A DNA stretch of 51,061 nt from a virus. The notes beneath the pieces are model-generated. The model worked only from the letters and a program-made list of their open reading frames with translations, was not told where the DNA came from and ran no database searches. The stretch is taken from IMG/VR virus record IMGVR_UViG_3300038549_000062, positions 1-51,061 of that record. One strand, written 5' to 3'. Shown piece by piece: positions 15,853-23,693 of the stretch; the stretch's first letter is position 1; each line of letters begins with the position of its first letter. Position numbers and translations under genes: made by a program.

Positions 15853-17334
15853 TCACCAGGGGGTTTGACCGCTTAGCCAGTCGTATTCGCCACCGCCCGA
15901 CCCCCACAGCAGGTGATCTGTCTCGTTTCGACTCACCAGGGGTGTGGCCTTGGTCGGCTCGGAGATGACCACGACCCTCTTCTCCTGGCGCTTGTGGTAC
16001 AGGCAGGCATGGACCAGGGCGTCAAGCCGGTCGGGGGAATCTTTGCTGGTATTGGGATCCCAGTCGACCGCCTGTGACTCCAGCAGGTTGAAATGTCCCA
16101 CCGGATGCAGTCGATGCTGCTCGCAACGTAGGCCCACCGGTTGCGCCCGCAGCAGTTTCCCCGCCTTCGCGTCCACCGATTCGATGGGAGGTGTCCGGGC
16201 GGGAAGCAGGTCGCTGTCGTTGACCTGTTCGACCAGATCGTGATAGGCACCCTCGAATGTCTCGGTCATCCATTTGCGGCCCAGGTTGGTTTCCACCACT
16301 ACATGACTGGCGCTGAAATCCATGTAGGTGCGCCATACGTGGAGGCACGCTTCCCGGCCGACTCCCTTGATACTGACGTCGGCGAGAATGTACCAGTCGT
16401 CGTCCTCGTCGCGCCCGACGACGATGATCCCCGTCTCGTCCCCCTCGCCGGTGAGTCCGGGATCGACCCCCACCACCACATCGACGAGTTTCGGAGCCTT
16501 CTCGACCCGGGCAGCGTTGAAGTCCTGGGCTCTGAACAGGTTGCCCGCCGCGTCGTCGAGGATGACACCCCACAGTTCCTGCTGCCCGAGAGTGGTTCCC
16601 TCGTATTCGTTGCGAAGTTCATCCAGAACTCGCTCCGACAAGTTGTCCGAATTGTCGAAGGTGGATCCCGCCACGACGATGACGCTGCCGTCGTCGCGCC
16701 GTGACCAGTCACGGAGGATCTGGAGGGGTTTCGGGGTGGTGGTCACCAGGGCTCTGGGGTGGTCGCCGGGAATGGATATCCGCAACGCGGGCATGATGCC
16801 CTCAAGCCAGGACTGCTTCGGGAACTTCCACTTCGCGAACTCGTCCATCCACACGTCGGACAGGTTGTGCCCACGTCCCACGTCGGCGGTTTCCGCCCCT
16901 TCGGCGTGGATGACGCACTGAGAGTCCAGGAAGAGGATCCTGGGTTTCGGTGACTTGTAGTATCGATACCTGATTTTCTGTCGGTCCAGAACCCGGAGCA
17001 TGCCGGACGGTCCGTTGATGAGCATGTTCCTGGCGTCGGCGATCGTGTGTCCCACCACGAGGCGTTCCGTGGGTGCCCCGGAACTGTCGACAGGATGTTT
17101 CAAGGTTCTTTTGATGATCCATTCCGCGCCGCACCTGGTTTTCCCGAATCCGCGACCCGACAGGATCAGGTAGATCAGCCACTCCCCGGGCGGGGGCATC
17201 TGTTCGGGTCTGCCCGTCCACCACCATTCGTTCCTGGCGATTTCCTCCAGGGACTTCGGGGTTTGTTCCATGAGCCAGGCGCGCTGACGAGCTGGCGGCA
17301 TTGCCGCCAGGATCTGTTTCAGCGACCGGGCCAT
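15853..17334 (-). CDS. Terminase large subunit
   Basis: 493-residue DNA-packaging ATPase/nuclease. Walker A SGRGFGKT at about residues 59-66, Walker B VWMDE at about 161-165, and a C-terminal RNase H-like nuclease with VVGVDPGLTGEGDETGI. ATG 17334 is chosen because TACCAT lies 6 bases before it; the frame is open to 17361. No small terminase was recognised nearby. Confidence 0.93.
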   Translation of the reverse strand: MARSLKQILAAMPPARQRAWLMEQTPKSLEEIARNEWWWTGRPEQMPPPGEWLIYLILSGRGFGKTRCGAEWIIKRTLKHPVDSSGAPTERLVVGHTIADARNMLINGPSGMLRVLDRQKIRYRYYKSPKPRILFLDSQCVIHAEGAETADVGRGHNLSDVWMDEFAKWKFPKQSWLEGIMPALRISIPGDHPRALVTTTPKPLQILRDWSRRDDGSVIVVAGSTFDNSDNLSERVLDELRNEYEGTTLGQQELWGVILDDAAGNLFRAQDFNAARVEKAPKLVDVVVGVDPGLTGEGDETGIIVVGRDEDDDWYILADVSIKGVGREACLHVWRTYMDFSASHVVVETNLGRKWMTETFEGAYHDLVEQVNDSDLLPARTPPIESVDAKAGKLLRAQPVGLRCEQHRLHPVGHFNLLESQAVDWDPNTSKDSPDRLDALVHACLYHKRQEKRVVVISEPTKATPLVSRNETDHLLWGSGGGEYDWLSGQTPW

Positions 17335-17408
17335 GGGATCATGGTACAGGTATATGGCCATATCCCCGATATCACGATCATGTCAGGGGTTCCCTGTATG
17401 CTCGCGGC
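17335..17408. promoter_or_regulatory. Divergent leaderless promoters
   Basis: On the - strand TACCAT-GATCCC precedes the terminase ATG. On the + strand TATGCT (17397-17402)-CGCGGC precedes GTG 17409. Between them is the near-palindrome TATATGGCCATAT (17351-17363 region), a possible operator. Confidence 0.6.
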
Positions 17409-18344
17409 GTGGATGATCGCATGAACGCCATCAGACCTACTCCCGGTCCCAACGGGCTGACCCCCGACGAGGAGAAGCCCCGGCCGGCTGGACACCTGTG
17501 TGACAAATGCGGCAAGATCATTTACGAGTGGGACGGGGTCGCCCAGTGCCATAGCTGGTGCCAGGAGGGATGGAGCGCCGCCGGAGTGGACCCGAAGAGG
17601 CCCGTCGGTTTCGACCACCCGATGCGCCGGCATCTGATCGACCTGATCAAGCGGCATGACGCCTCGTCGGCCCGTAGCCGCCAAGCGGCCATCGGCCCCT
17701 CCGAACTGGGGACCACCTGTGACCGGCGCCTGGCCATGCGCATGGCGGGGGTCGAGACCATCAACCGGTTCGCCGACCCGTGGCCGGCGATCGCGGGAAC
17801 AGCGGTCCACACCTGGCTGGAGGATATGCTTCAGGCCGACAATCGGCGCCTGGGGCGCAACCGCTGGCTGACGGAGATCACCGTCGAGGTCGATCCGCTC
17901 GTCAAGGGACATTCTGACGCGTACGACACGGACGAGTGCCGTGTGATCGACTGGAAGAATCCGAAAGCCGACAAAGTTTCCACGCTCCGCCAACGCATGG
18001 AACGTGGCGACCTGGAAGGATACAAGATTCAGGGGATGTGCTACGGACTCGGCATGTACCGTGCCGGATACCGGGTCGATACAGTCGCGTTGATGTTTCT
18101 CCCCATGGGTGGGCTGCTACGGAACGCCGCCTATGTGGAGTGGCCGTTCGAACCCGCTGTCGCACAACGGGCACTCGAACGGCTGTACGCCGTGGGGCGT
18201 GAGGTCATCGAACTCCAGCGGCAGCGCCCCGGTGTCGACATCTGGGGCCTGGTCCCCTGCGACGTGAGCCAGCTGTGTGGCTGGTGCCCCTTCTACAACA
18301 AGTCCGCTGTCGAGGCGTCCCAGCGTGGATGCCCGGGAAGGTGA
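17409..18344 (+). CDS. Cas4/RecB-like nuclease
   Basis: 311-residue PD-(D/E)XK nuclease. An N-terminal zinc ribbon has Cys31, Cys34, Cys47 and Cys51 (CDKCGK, CHSWC). The nuclease core has TVHTWLEDML and GHSDAYD followed by VIDWKN, matching the D...ExK/DxK motifs. C-terminal CDVSQLCGWCPFY and GCPG could complete a Cas4-type iron-sulphur cluster. GTG 17409 is leaderless; ATG 17421 is the alternative. Adjacent to the primase-helicase, it likely processes DNA ends in replication or recombination. Confidence 0.82.
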   Translation: MDDRMNAIRPTPGPNGLTPDEEKPRPAGHLCDKCGKIIYEWDGVAQCHSWCQEGWSAAGVDPKRPVGFDHPMRRHLIDLIKRHDASSARSRQAAIGPSELGTTCDRRLAMRMAGVETINRFADPWPAIAGTAVHTWLEDMLQADNRRLGRNRWLTEITVEVDPLVKGHSDAYDTDECRVIDWKNPKADKVSTLRQRMERGDLEGYKIQGMCYGLGMYRAGYRVDTVALMFLPMGGLLRNAAYVEWPFEPAVAQRALERLYAVGREVIELQRQRPGVDIWGLVPCDVSQLCGWCPFYNKSAVEASQRGCPGR

Positions 18345-18352
18345 AGAGAGCG

Positions 18353-19303
18353 ATGACACAACCGAATCAGTGGGGCGCGGCACCTGAAGGTGGAGCATCC
18401 TCCACTCTTTATCTCAAAATGTCGGACCTGTACGGCCGGGCAGCCATCGTCGTCCCCATCCAGCATATCCAGAAGTGGTTCGTGCAGGCGTCCAGGGACG
18501 GAAGGTACCCTGCCAGGGTCACCGATCCCATCGAATGTGACGTGATCATTCTGGAGCCGGTTCCCGCCGGGCTGGACATGGTCATCAAGGGCGCCCCGGA
18601 ACCCGGGATCCACCGTCGGGCCATCGTGATGGCCGGCAACTTCGTCGGCCGCATGAAGAACGCTGTCGGCCAGATGGTTCTCGGAACCGTCGCCGGGGAC
18701 ATCACCCAGACGACGTCCCTGAAGTGGACGAACCTCAACACGGATCCTCGCGCGATCCAGCTCGCCGACGCGTGGCGGCAGAGCCCCGAAGGTGCCGCGT
18801 ACACGCCATCCACGCCGGGTGACTATTCCAGCAGGGCGGAGCCACGGTCACCGCAACCTCAGCAGCAGGGTGGAGGCCACTATGGCTGGCCCGATGGCGC
18901 CATGCCCGCCAACCAGTGGCAGCAGCAACAGGGTGGCTACGGTGCCCCCCAGCCGCCCCAGGGGCCGCCACAGCAGCAGGGTTGGGGTCAGCAGGTCCCG
19001 CAGGGTCCCCCGCCCCAGCAGTGGCAGCAGCAGGCGCCACAGCAGCAGGGCTGGGGTCAGCAGACCGCCCCCCAGGCGCCTCCGGCTCAGCAGTGGCAGC
19101 CCCAGCCACCCCAGGCCCCACAGCAGCCCCAGCAGGCCGCCTGGGGTCAGCAGCGGGAGTCGATTCCCCAGCAGCCGGCCTGGGGACAGCCACAATCCGC
19201 CTGGGGGCAACAGGGGTCACAACCGGCGGAATCACAGGGAAGCACCCTCGACTCCATGCGTTCCCTCATGGAACAGGGGCATCAGGGGCCACCCCCGTAC
19301 TGA
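18353..19303 (+). CDS. Gln/Pro-rich protein with structured N-terminus, possible ssDNA-binding protein
   Basis: 316 residues. Residues 1-155 form a compact domain (TLYLKMSDLYGRAAIVVPIQH, CDVIILEPVPAG); residues 156-316 are low-complexity Gln/Pro/Gly/Trp with repeated QQQGWGQQ-type units. A folded domain plus a disordered Gln/Gly-rich tail between a nuclease and a primase fits an SSB-like protein, but no OB-fold signature is certain. ATG 18353 has a GAAGAGAG site. Followed by a strong terminator. Confidence 0.65.
   Translation: MTQPNQWGAAPEGGASSTLYLKMSDLYGRAAIVVPIQHIQKWFVQASRDGRYPARVTDPIECDVIILEPVPAGLDMVIKGAPEPGIHRRAIVMAGNFVGRMKNAVGQMVLGTVAGDITQTTSLKWTNLNTDPRAIQLADAWRQSPEGAAYTPSTPGDYSSRAEPRSPQPQQQGGGHYGWPDGAMPANQWQQQQGGYGAPQPPQGPPQQQGWGQQVPQGPPPQQWQQQAPQQQGWGQQTAPQAPPAQQWQPQPPQAPQQPQQAAWGQQRESIPQQPAWGQPQSAWGQQGSQPAESQGSTLDSMRSLMEQGHQGPPPY
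18835..19215 (+). repeat. Q/P/G/W low-complexity repeat region
   Basis: Imprecise repeats encoding QQQGWGQQ, PPQQWQQQ and PQQQGWGQ occur at about 18-25 residue spacing within the previous gene; the DNA carries repeated CAGCAGCAGGG(T/C)TGGGGTCAG. Such repeats can expand or contract by slippage. Confidence 0.8.
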
Positions 19304-19346
19304 GGTCCGATGCCCCACGACGGGGAGAGTCGAGGTAAGGTGATCA

Positions 19347-19384
19347 GGCACCGGGAACCTGGGATGCGCGAGGTTCCCGGTGCC
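19347..19384 (+). terminator. Rho-independent-type terminator
   Basis: GGCACCGGGAACCT (19347-19360) pairs perfectly with AGGTTCCCGGTGCC (19371-19384), 14 bp, followed by TTCC. It ends the nuclease/Q-rich transcript and argues that the primase starts downstream. Confidence 0.85.
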
Positions 19385-19411
19385 TTCCAGCTCCAGAAAA
19401 GGGGTTCTGTT

Positions 19412-22400
19412 TTGCGTGGAAATCTTGGCCACGTCAACAGTTGGCTTCAGGGCCTCCACGGCGGCAGCAACGGTCTGATCCACGTATGTTCCCCCAGGTC
19501 ATGGGTGGGGAAACTGTTCCCTACCACGTGGAGGGGCATTGATGCGGCCACCGCGTACGTAGGCGAGCTGGACGGCTTGGGAACACCAAGCATCTATGTC
19601 CGGATGACCACGATCCGTGAGGATGCTGTTGATCCTGGCGACCGGGGACGCCGGTACGGGGCCGACGCCTCGCACGTGCTTCCATGCCTGTGGGCCGACG
19701 TCGATATTAGTGGTCCGGGCCACAAGCACCAGGTCAACTGGCCCGGGCAGCCTGGATACGACGCTCGGAGGAGTAGAATCCAGCACCCCCTCCCCCCCGG
19801 CTACGACGAAGCCGTGCGCATCGTCACAGAGTCCGGTCTTCCCGCACCGTCGCTGATCATCCACAGTGGCGGGGGAATCTATCCCCTGTGGCGTCTGACG
19901 CGGGGCGAAGACCTGACCATCGACCCCATGGCCGCCACCCTGGCCGCGACCACCTCCGAACGCCTCCAGCACCTTCTCGGTCTGTCGGCCGCCATCCTCG
20001 GCTACCACTACGGCACAGGGGTCGGTGACCTCGCTCGGGTGCTCCGTATTCCCGGAACCGTCAACGGTAAGGTGCCCGACACTCCGCGACCGTGCAGGAT
20101 CCTGCCCGACACCGCGACCGGGCAGACCTTCGATCTCATGGACCTGTCGACGATCATCGAAGACAATATCCAGCGCCTCGAACCCCAGCTCCCCGCGCCA
20201 CCCCCAGAGTCGGTTCCCAGGGCCACCCCAGCCCGGGCCGCGAACGGGACCTGGGCAGCGGCCACCCCGGTGCGGGTCATCAACGGAACCGGCGACAGCC
20301 CCTTCGATCGGTTCGAACAGAACACCGACTGGGCCACCATTCTCGAACCCTTTGGCTGGCGGCTGCACCACGTCGACCAGGATGGAACCCGCCACTGGAC
20401 CCGCCCCGGCAAGGAACTCCGCGACGGTCCCTCGGCCACCACCGGACGCGACGGTAGCCGTGACCGTATGTGGTGCTTCTCCGACGCCGCCGGGCTTCCC
20501 GTCAACGAATCCATGACCAAGGCGTTCGTCTACGCGAACCTGAATCATGGCGGGGACATGAAGGCGGCGGCCACGGCCCTGGCTGACCTGGGCTTCGGGG
20601 AGCGCCATCACCAGGACGCGAAACACCCAGCACTCCCCGCCCGAGCTCCGGCCCCGGCATCCACCCGCCATGGAACCATCGACGCCGCCGACCTGTGTCT
20701 GACCCCGGACGAGGATGCGCAGGGGCCGGCGTCCCTCGGCGGGGAACTACCCTGGCTTCCCCCGGCGATCATCTCCCCCAACCAGGAACCCTGCGACTTT
20801 CCCGTCGACGCCCTTCCCCCGACCATGGCGGCCATGGTAGGGGGGGTCGCCGAACAGCTTCAGATGGCGCCCGATCTCCCAGCCCTGGCAGCCCTGTCCA
20901 CGGTTGCCTCCGTCGCCGCCTCCCGGTACCAGGTTTCCCGCCCCCGGTCGGGGTGGAGCCAGTTCCTCAACCTCTACAGCATCAGCGCCATGCTGCCCGG
21001 GGAGCGTAAAACCGACGCCATGCGACTGATGACCGATCCCCTGTGGCAGATCGAACGGGACGCACAGGCGCGGTCCATCGAACGGTGTGAGCAGCAGATC
21101 GATGAACTGGACCTTCAGCGGGGAGCTTCGGGTGCGTCGGCCTCAGCGCTCAACAGGGTCGAAGATGCCATCACCAAATTGAAAGAGCAGATCGCGGATC
21201 CACCCCTGCTCGTTCTCCCCGCCGATTCCACTCCCGAGGCCCTGACTCGGCGTCTGGGGATCGCGGGCCACGGATGCATGATCGACGACGAGGCCAGTCC
21301 CATCGATCACATGCTGGGGCAATACGGGAAAACTCCGAACATCACGGTGTATCTGAAAGCCTACGACGGTGAACGGTACCGGGTGGACCGGATTGGGCGC
21401 CCCGCCTCCAACTGTCACAGGCCCCTGCTGACCATGGGGTTCGCCACACAGCCGGCGAAACTGGAACGGTTCATCGGCTCGGAGGCTCTGACTGATCGGG
21501 GACTTCCGGCCCGATTCATCGCCTGCCGCCCCCGGTCGAGGGTGGGTCGCCGGACCCTTGACGTGATTCCCTTGTCACGAGGCACGAAACGTGCCTGGCA
21601 GGAGGTGATCGAACAGATCGCGCGGGCCCCGGAGTTCGAGTCGACCACCCCTGTCGACGACATACCCATGATCGTCATGTCCCCGGAGGCGGATCTGGTT
21701 TTCGTCTCCTCCTGGTACGACATTGAGCGTCGTCTTCAGGTCGGCGAGGAATACGGGACGATCGGCCTGTGGGCTTCCAAGCAGGCCGGCAGGATCCTGC
21801 GGATCGCCGCCCTCCTGCACCTGGCGGCCGGATTCACCCACGCGCAAGAGATCTCCGAGCACACGATGCGGTGTTCGGTGGCGATCAGCAACTGGGCCAT
21901 CGCCCACATGAAGCAGCTGACGCACACCCTTCAGCGGGAGGAAGAGATCGAGGGGACCGACGACCAGTGCCGTACCGTGATCGCCACCCTACGCCGCAAG
22001 GGAATCAAGGAGTTCACCCGTCGCGAGCTCACTCACAAACTGGTGCGTACCGCATGGATGACCAAAGATCGAGTGTCAGACATCCTGGACCGTCTTATGG
22101 AACTGGGGTGGCTGCGGACGGGGATCTATCTGGATCGGGCCGGCCGTCAACGTACCAAGTATCTGGTGTGCCCCATGGATCCCGACGGGACGTTCGCCTT
22201 CCAGCCGGAACCCGGCCCCGCACCGGAACCACAACCTTGTGGCCATAGGTCAACATCGGGGTACGATGATGCCGTTCAGCCACCTGGCCAGGAAGGCACA
22301 TCATGGCTCCCCTCTCCCAACACCCCCGGTTCGCCTGGGCCGGAGAAGACGTCCCCACCAGACCCGTCGCCACCAAGGTCGCGGCCTACGACGCCAACCT

Positions 22401-22663
22401 CGGCGAACTCGTTCCCGTCGACACCTCCGGTGGTGCCGTCACCATCACCCTCCCCGACGTCTCCGACGGACAGATCGGACTCATCGCCGTCCGTTTCCAG
22501 GCGGCGGCCGGTTCCGTCATCACCGTTGATGGATTCGGGACACAAACCGTCGACGGGGCCGCTGGCGCCGTCATCGCCGTTCCCGGCGAGACCCGACTGT
22601 TCGCCTCCGACGGGGCCGGACACTGGACCACCATGGCGGCCGGAGGCTCCATCCACGGATTGA
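19412..22663 (+). CDS. Primase-helicase (PrimPol domain plus DUF3987)
   Basis: About 1083 residues. N-terminal primase-polymerase: LWADVD (metal-binding DxD near residue 96) and IIHSGGGIYPLW near 150. The middle to C-terminal part is a DUF3987-type helicase: Walker A-like MLPGERKTDAM near 527 and Walker B-like CMIDDEAS near 621. It would prime and unwind for phage replication, with a host polymerase, since no polymerase is seen. Start uncertain: TTG 19412 (AAAAGGGG upstream) is after the terminator; the frame is open to 19310. The C-terminal 120 residues overlap the next gene and are low-complexity. Confidence 0.8.
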   Translation: MRGNLGHVNSWLQGLHGGSNGLIHVCSPRSWVGKLFPTTWRGIDAATAYVGELDGLGTPSIYVRMTTIREDAVDPGDRGRRYGADASHVLPCLWADVDISGPGHKHQVNWPGQPGYDARRSRIQHPLPPGYDEAVRIVTESGLPAPSLIIHSGGGIYPLWRLTRGEDLTIDPMAATLAATTSERLQHLLGLSAAILGYHYGTGVGDLARVLRIPGTVNGKVPDTPRPCRILPDTATGQTFDLMDLSTIIEDNIQRLEPQLPAPPPESVPRATPARAANGTWAAATPVRVINGTGDSPFDRFEQNTDWATILEPFGWRLHHVDQDGTRHWTRPGKELRDGPSATTGRDGSRDRMWCFSDAAGLPVNESMTKAFVYANLNHGGDMKAAATALADLGFGERHHQDAKHPALPARAPAPASTRHGTIDAADLCLTPDEDAQGPASLGGELPWLPPAIISPNQEPCDFPVDALPPTMAAMVGGVAEQLQMAPDLPALAALSTVASVAASRYQVSRPRSGWSQFLNLYSISAMLPGERKTDAMRLMTDPLWQIERDAQARSIERCEQQIDELDLQRGASGASASALNRVEDAITKLKEQIADPPLLVLPADSTPEALTRRLGIAGHGCMIDDEASPIDHMLGQYGKTPNITVYLKAYDGERYRVDRIGRPASNCHRPLLTMGFATQPAKLERFIGSEALTDRGLPARFIACRPRSRVGRRTLDVIPLSRGTKRAWQEVIEQIARAPEFESTTPVDDIPMIVMSPEADLVFVSSWYDIERRLQVGEEYGTIGLWASKQAGRILRIAALLHLAAGFTHAQEISEHTMRCSVAISNWAIAHMKQLTHTLQREEEIEGTDDQCRTVIATLRRKGIKEFTRRELTHKLVRTAWMTKDRVSDILDRLMELGWLRTGIYLDRAGRQRTKYLVCPMDPDGTFAFQPEPGPAPEPQPCGHRSTSGYDDAVQPPGQEGTSWLPSPNTPGSPGPEKTSPPDPSPPRSRPTTPTSANSFPSTPPVVPSPSPSPTSPTDRSDSSPSVSRRRPVPSSPLMDSGHKPSTGPLAPSSPFPARPDCSPPTGPDTGPPWRPEAPSTD
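22261..22266 (+). promoter_or_regulatory. Internal -10 box
   Basis: TACGAT inside the primase gene, about 37 bases upstream of ATG 22303, likely drives the overlapping virion-like gene. Confidence 0.4.
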
Positions 22664-22995
22664 GCCAGGTCATCGAGTCCGGGCTGGTCAACACGGTTGC
22701 CGCCGCTGGTGCCGCCGAAGCGATCCCGGAACCGTACGAGTACAAATGGAACGACATCACCCTGACGGCTGACTGCACCTTGACGTTTCCCGGGGCCACC
22801 CAGGGCAAGCATCTGAGGTTCGTCGTCCGTCAGGGCGGGGTTGGCGGCTGGGTGATCACCTGGCCGCTGGGTGCGATCGTCACCGGCGGGGCACTGGTCC
22901 CAACGGCCGCCGCTGGAGCCGTCGACTACTTCGAGGCGGTTTCGGTCGCCGAAGACGAGTGGCTGGTATTCCGCTCGGGTGCCGCGTTCGCGTAG
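22303..22995 (+). CDS. Beta-rich virion-like protein
   Basis: 230 residues; ATG 22303 preceded by AGGAAGGCACATC. Alternating hydrophobic/Gly pattern (VTITLPDVSDGQIGLIAVRF, GSVITVDGFGTQTVDG) and a second similar half (LTADCTLTFPGATQGKHLRFVV) look like two jelly-roll or Ig-like beta domains, as in head decoration or tail-fibre tip proteins. It overlaps the primase ORF by 361 bases in another frame. Own promoter and terminator suggest separate late expression. Confidence 0.7.
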   Translation: MAPLSQHPRFAWAGEDVPTRPVATKVAAYDANLGELVPVDTSGGAVTITLPDVSDGQIGLIAVRFQAAAGSVITVDGFGTQTVDGAAGAVIAVPGETRLFASDGAGHWTTMAAGGSIHGLSQVIESGLVNTVAAAGAAEAIPEPYEYKWNDITLTADCTLTFPGATQGKHLRFVVRQGGVGGWVITWPLGAIVTGGALVPTAAAGAVDYFEAVSVAEDEWLVFRSGAAFA

Positions 22996-23009
22996 GTATC
23001 CCACAGCGC

Positions 23010-23053
23010 CAGGCCCCCCGTTCCGTGAGGTCGGGGGGCCTGATCGTGTTTTT
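23010..23053 (+). terminator. Rho-independent terminator
   Basis: CAGGCCCCCC (23010-23019) pairs with GGGGGGCCTG (23033-23042), followed by ATCGTGTTTTT. Lies between convergent genes. Confidence 0.88.
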
Positions 23054-23057
23054 GGGC

Positions 23058-23594
23058 CTACGCCTTTTCTCCATTCTCGATCATCATGGCGATGCCCCTA
23101 TCGGTCGCTATCACATGCCCCCGATCGGTGACGTCGACCAGGCCGGCCCTGACCGCGCTTTTGGCGGGAACCATGAGTCCCCGATTGTTTCCGGTACCCA
23201 GGGTAACCAGGCCATGCCGGAACATCGCGGCGGTATCCGTGGCCAACTGGTACTGCTTCGGTTCCTGCTTCGGCTCCTGCCTTCGCCTCTCCGGGCGGCA
23301 CACTTCCCTGCTTACCCAGTAGTCGAGGAGATCGGAGACGGGGGCACCCATTCTCGTGGTGACGAACGTCAATCCAGTCCGATTAATGACAGTGGAGTGG
23401 TGCACGCTCTTCAGCCGAACGGGAACCTGGCGATGCGTGTCCTTCGGCATGACCCTGACCATGTTCCATGTGCACGCCCACCCCAACACGCTGGCGACGT
23501 CTTTCGCAAGAAACCATGTCTCACCATCAATGTCTAATGTGCGAAATCTCAATCCACCGATGGTGTATTCATTCTTGACGTCGTACGTACCCAT
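23058..23594 (-). CDS. Bro-N domain antirepressor-like protein
   Basis: 178 residues. N-terminal Bro-N domain: FRTLDIDGETWFLAKDVA then SVLGW (canonical FxAKDVAxxLG), VINRTGLTFVTTRM. C-terminal part contains an EPKQEPKQ linker and a winged-helix-like region (MFRHGLVTLGTGNNRGLMVP). Bro-N/KilA proteins act as phage antirepressors or DNA-binding regulators. ATG 23594 follows AGGAGGAAAT. It lies just after the helicase terminator, so it may be expressed by read-through. Confidence 0.82.
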   Translation of the reverse strand: MGTYDVKNEYTIGGLRFRTLDIDGETWFLAKDVASVLGWACTWNMVRVMPKDTHRQVPVRLKSVHHSTVINRTGLTFVTTRMGAPVSDLLDYWVSREVCRPERRRQEPKQEPKQYQLATDTAAMFRHGLVTLGTGNNRGLMVPAKSAVRAGLVDVTDRGHVIATDRGIAMMIENGEKA

Positions 23595-23610
23595 ATTTCC
23601 TCCTGGAAAT

Positions 23611-23653
23611 AAAAAAACGGATGCCGGCGACCCCTAGATGTCGCCGGCATCCG
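23611..23653 (-). terminator. Rho-independent terminator (- strand)
   Basis: On the - strand CGGATGCCGGCGAC/GTCGCCGGCATCCG (23618-23653) pairs 14 bp and is followed by seven Ts. It ends the helicase transcript 40 bases after its stop and just before the Bro-N start. Confidence 0.9.
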
Positions 23654-23693
23654 CCGGGAAGGAGATGACCTCCAACGAAGCTTCGCCAGTGTA

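Noticed and set aside
18835-19215. Possible CRISPR array from regularly spaced CAGCAGCAGGG repeats
   Set aside because: The repeats are in frame, imprecise and encode Gln-rich protein; no unique spacers.
19310-19411. Upstream ATG extension of the primase
   Set aside because: The extension reads through a perfect 14-bp terminator hairpin; a later start (TTG 19412) is more likely.
22250-22663. Pro/Ser-rich C-terminal domain of the primase as a functional module
   Set aside because: It is read out of frame with the overlapping virion-like gene and looks like a shadow of it.
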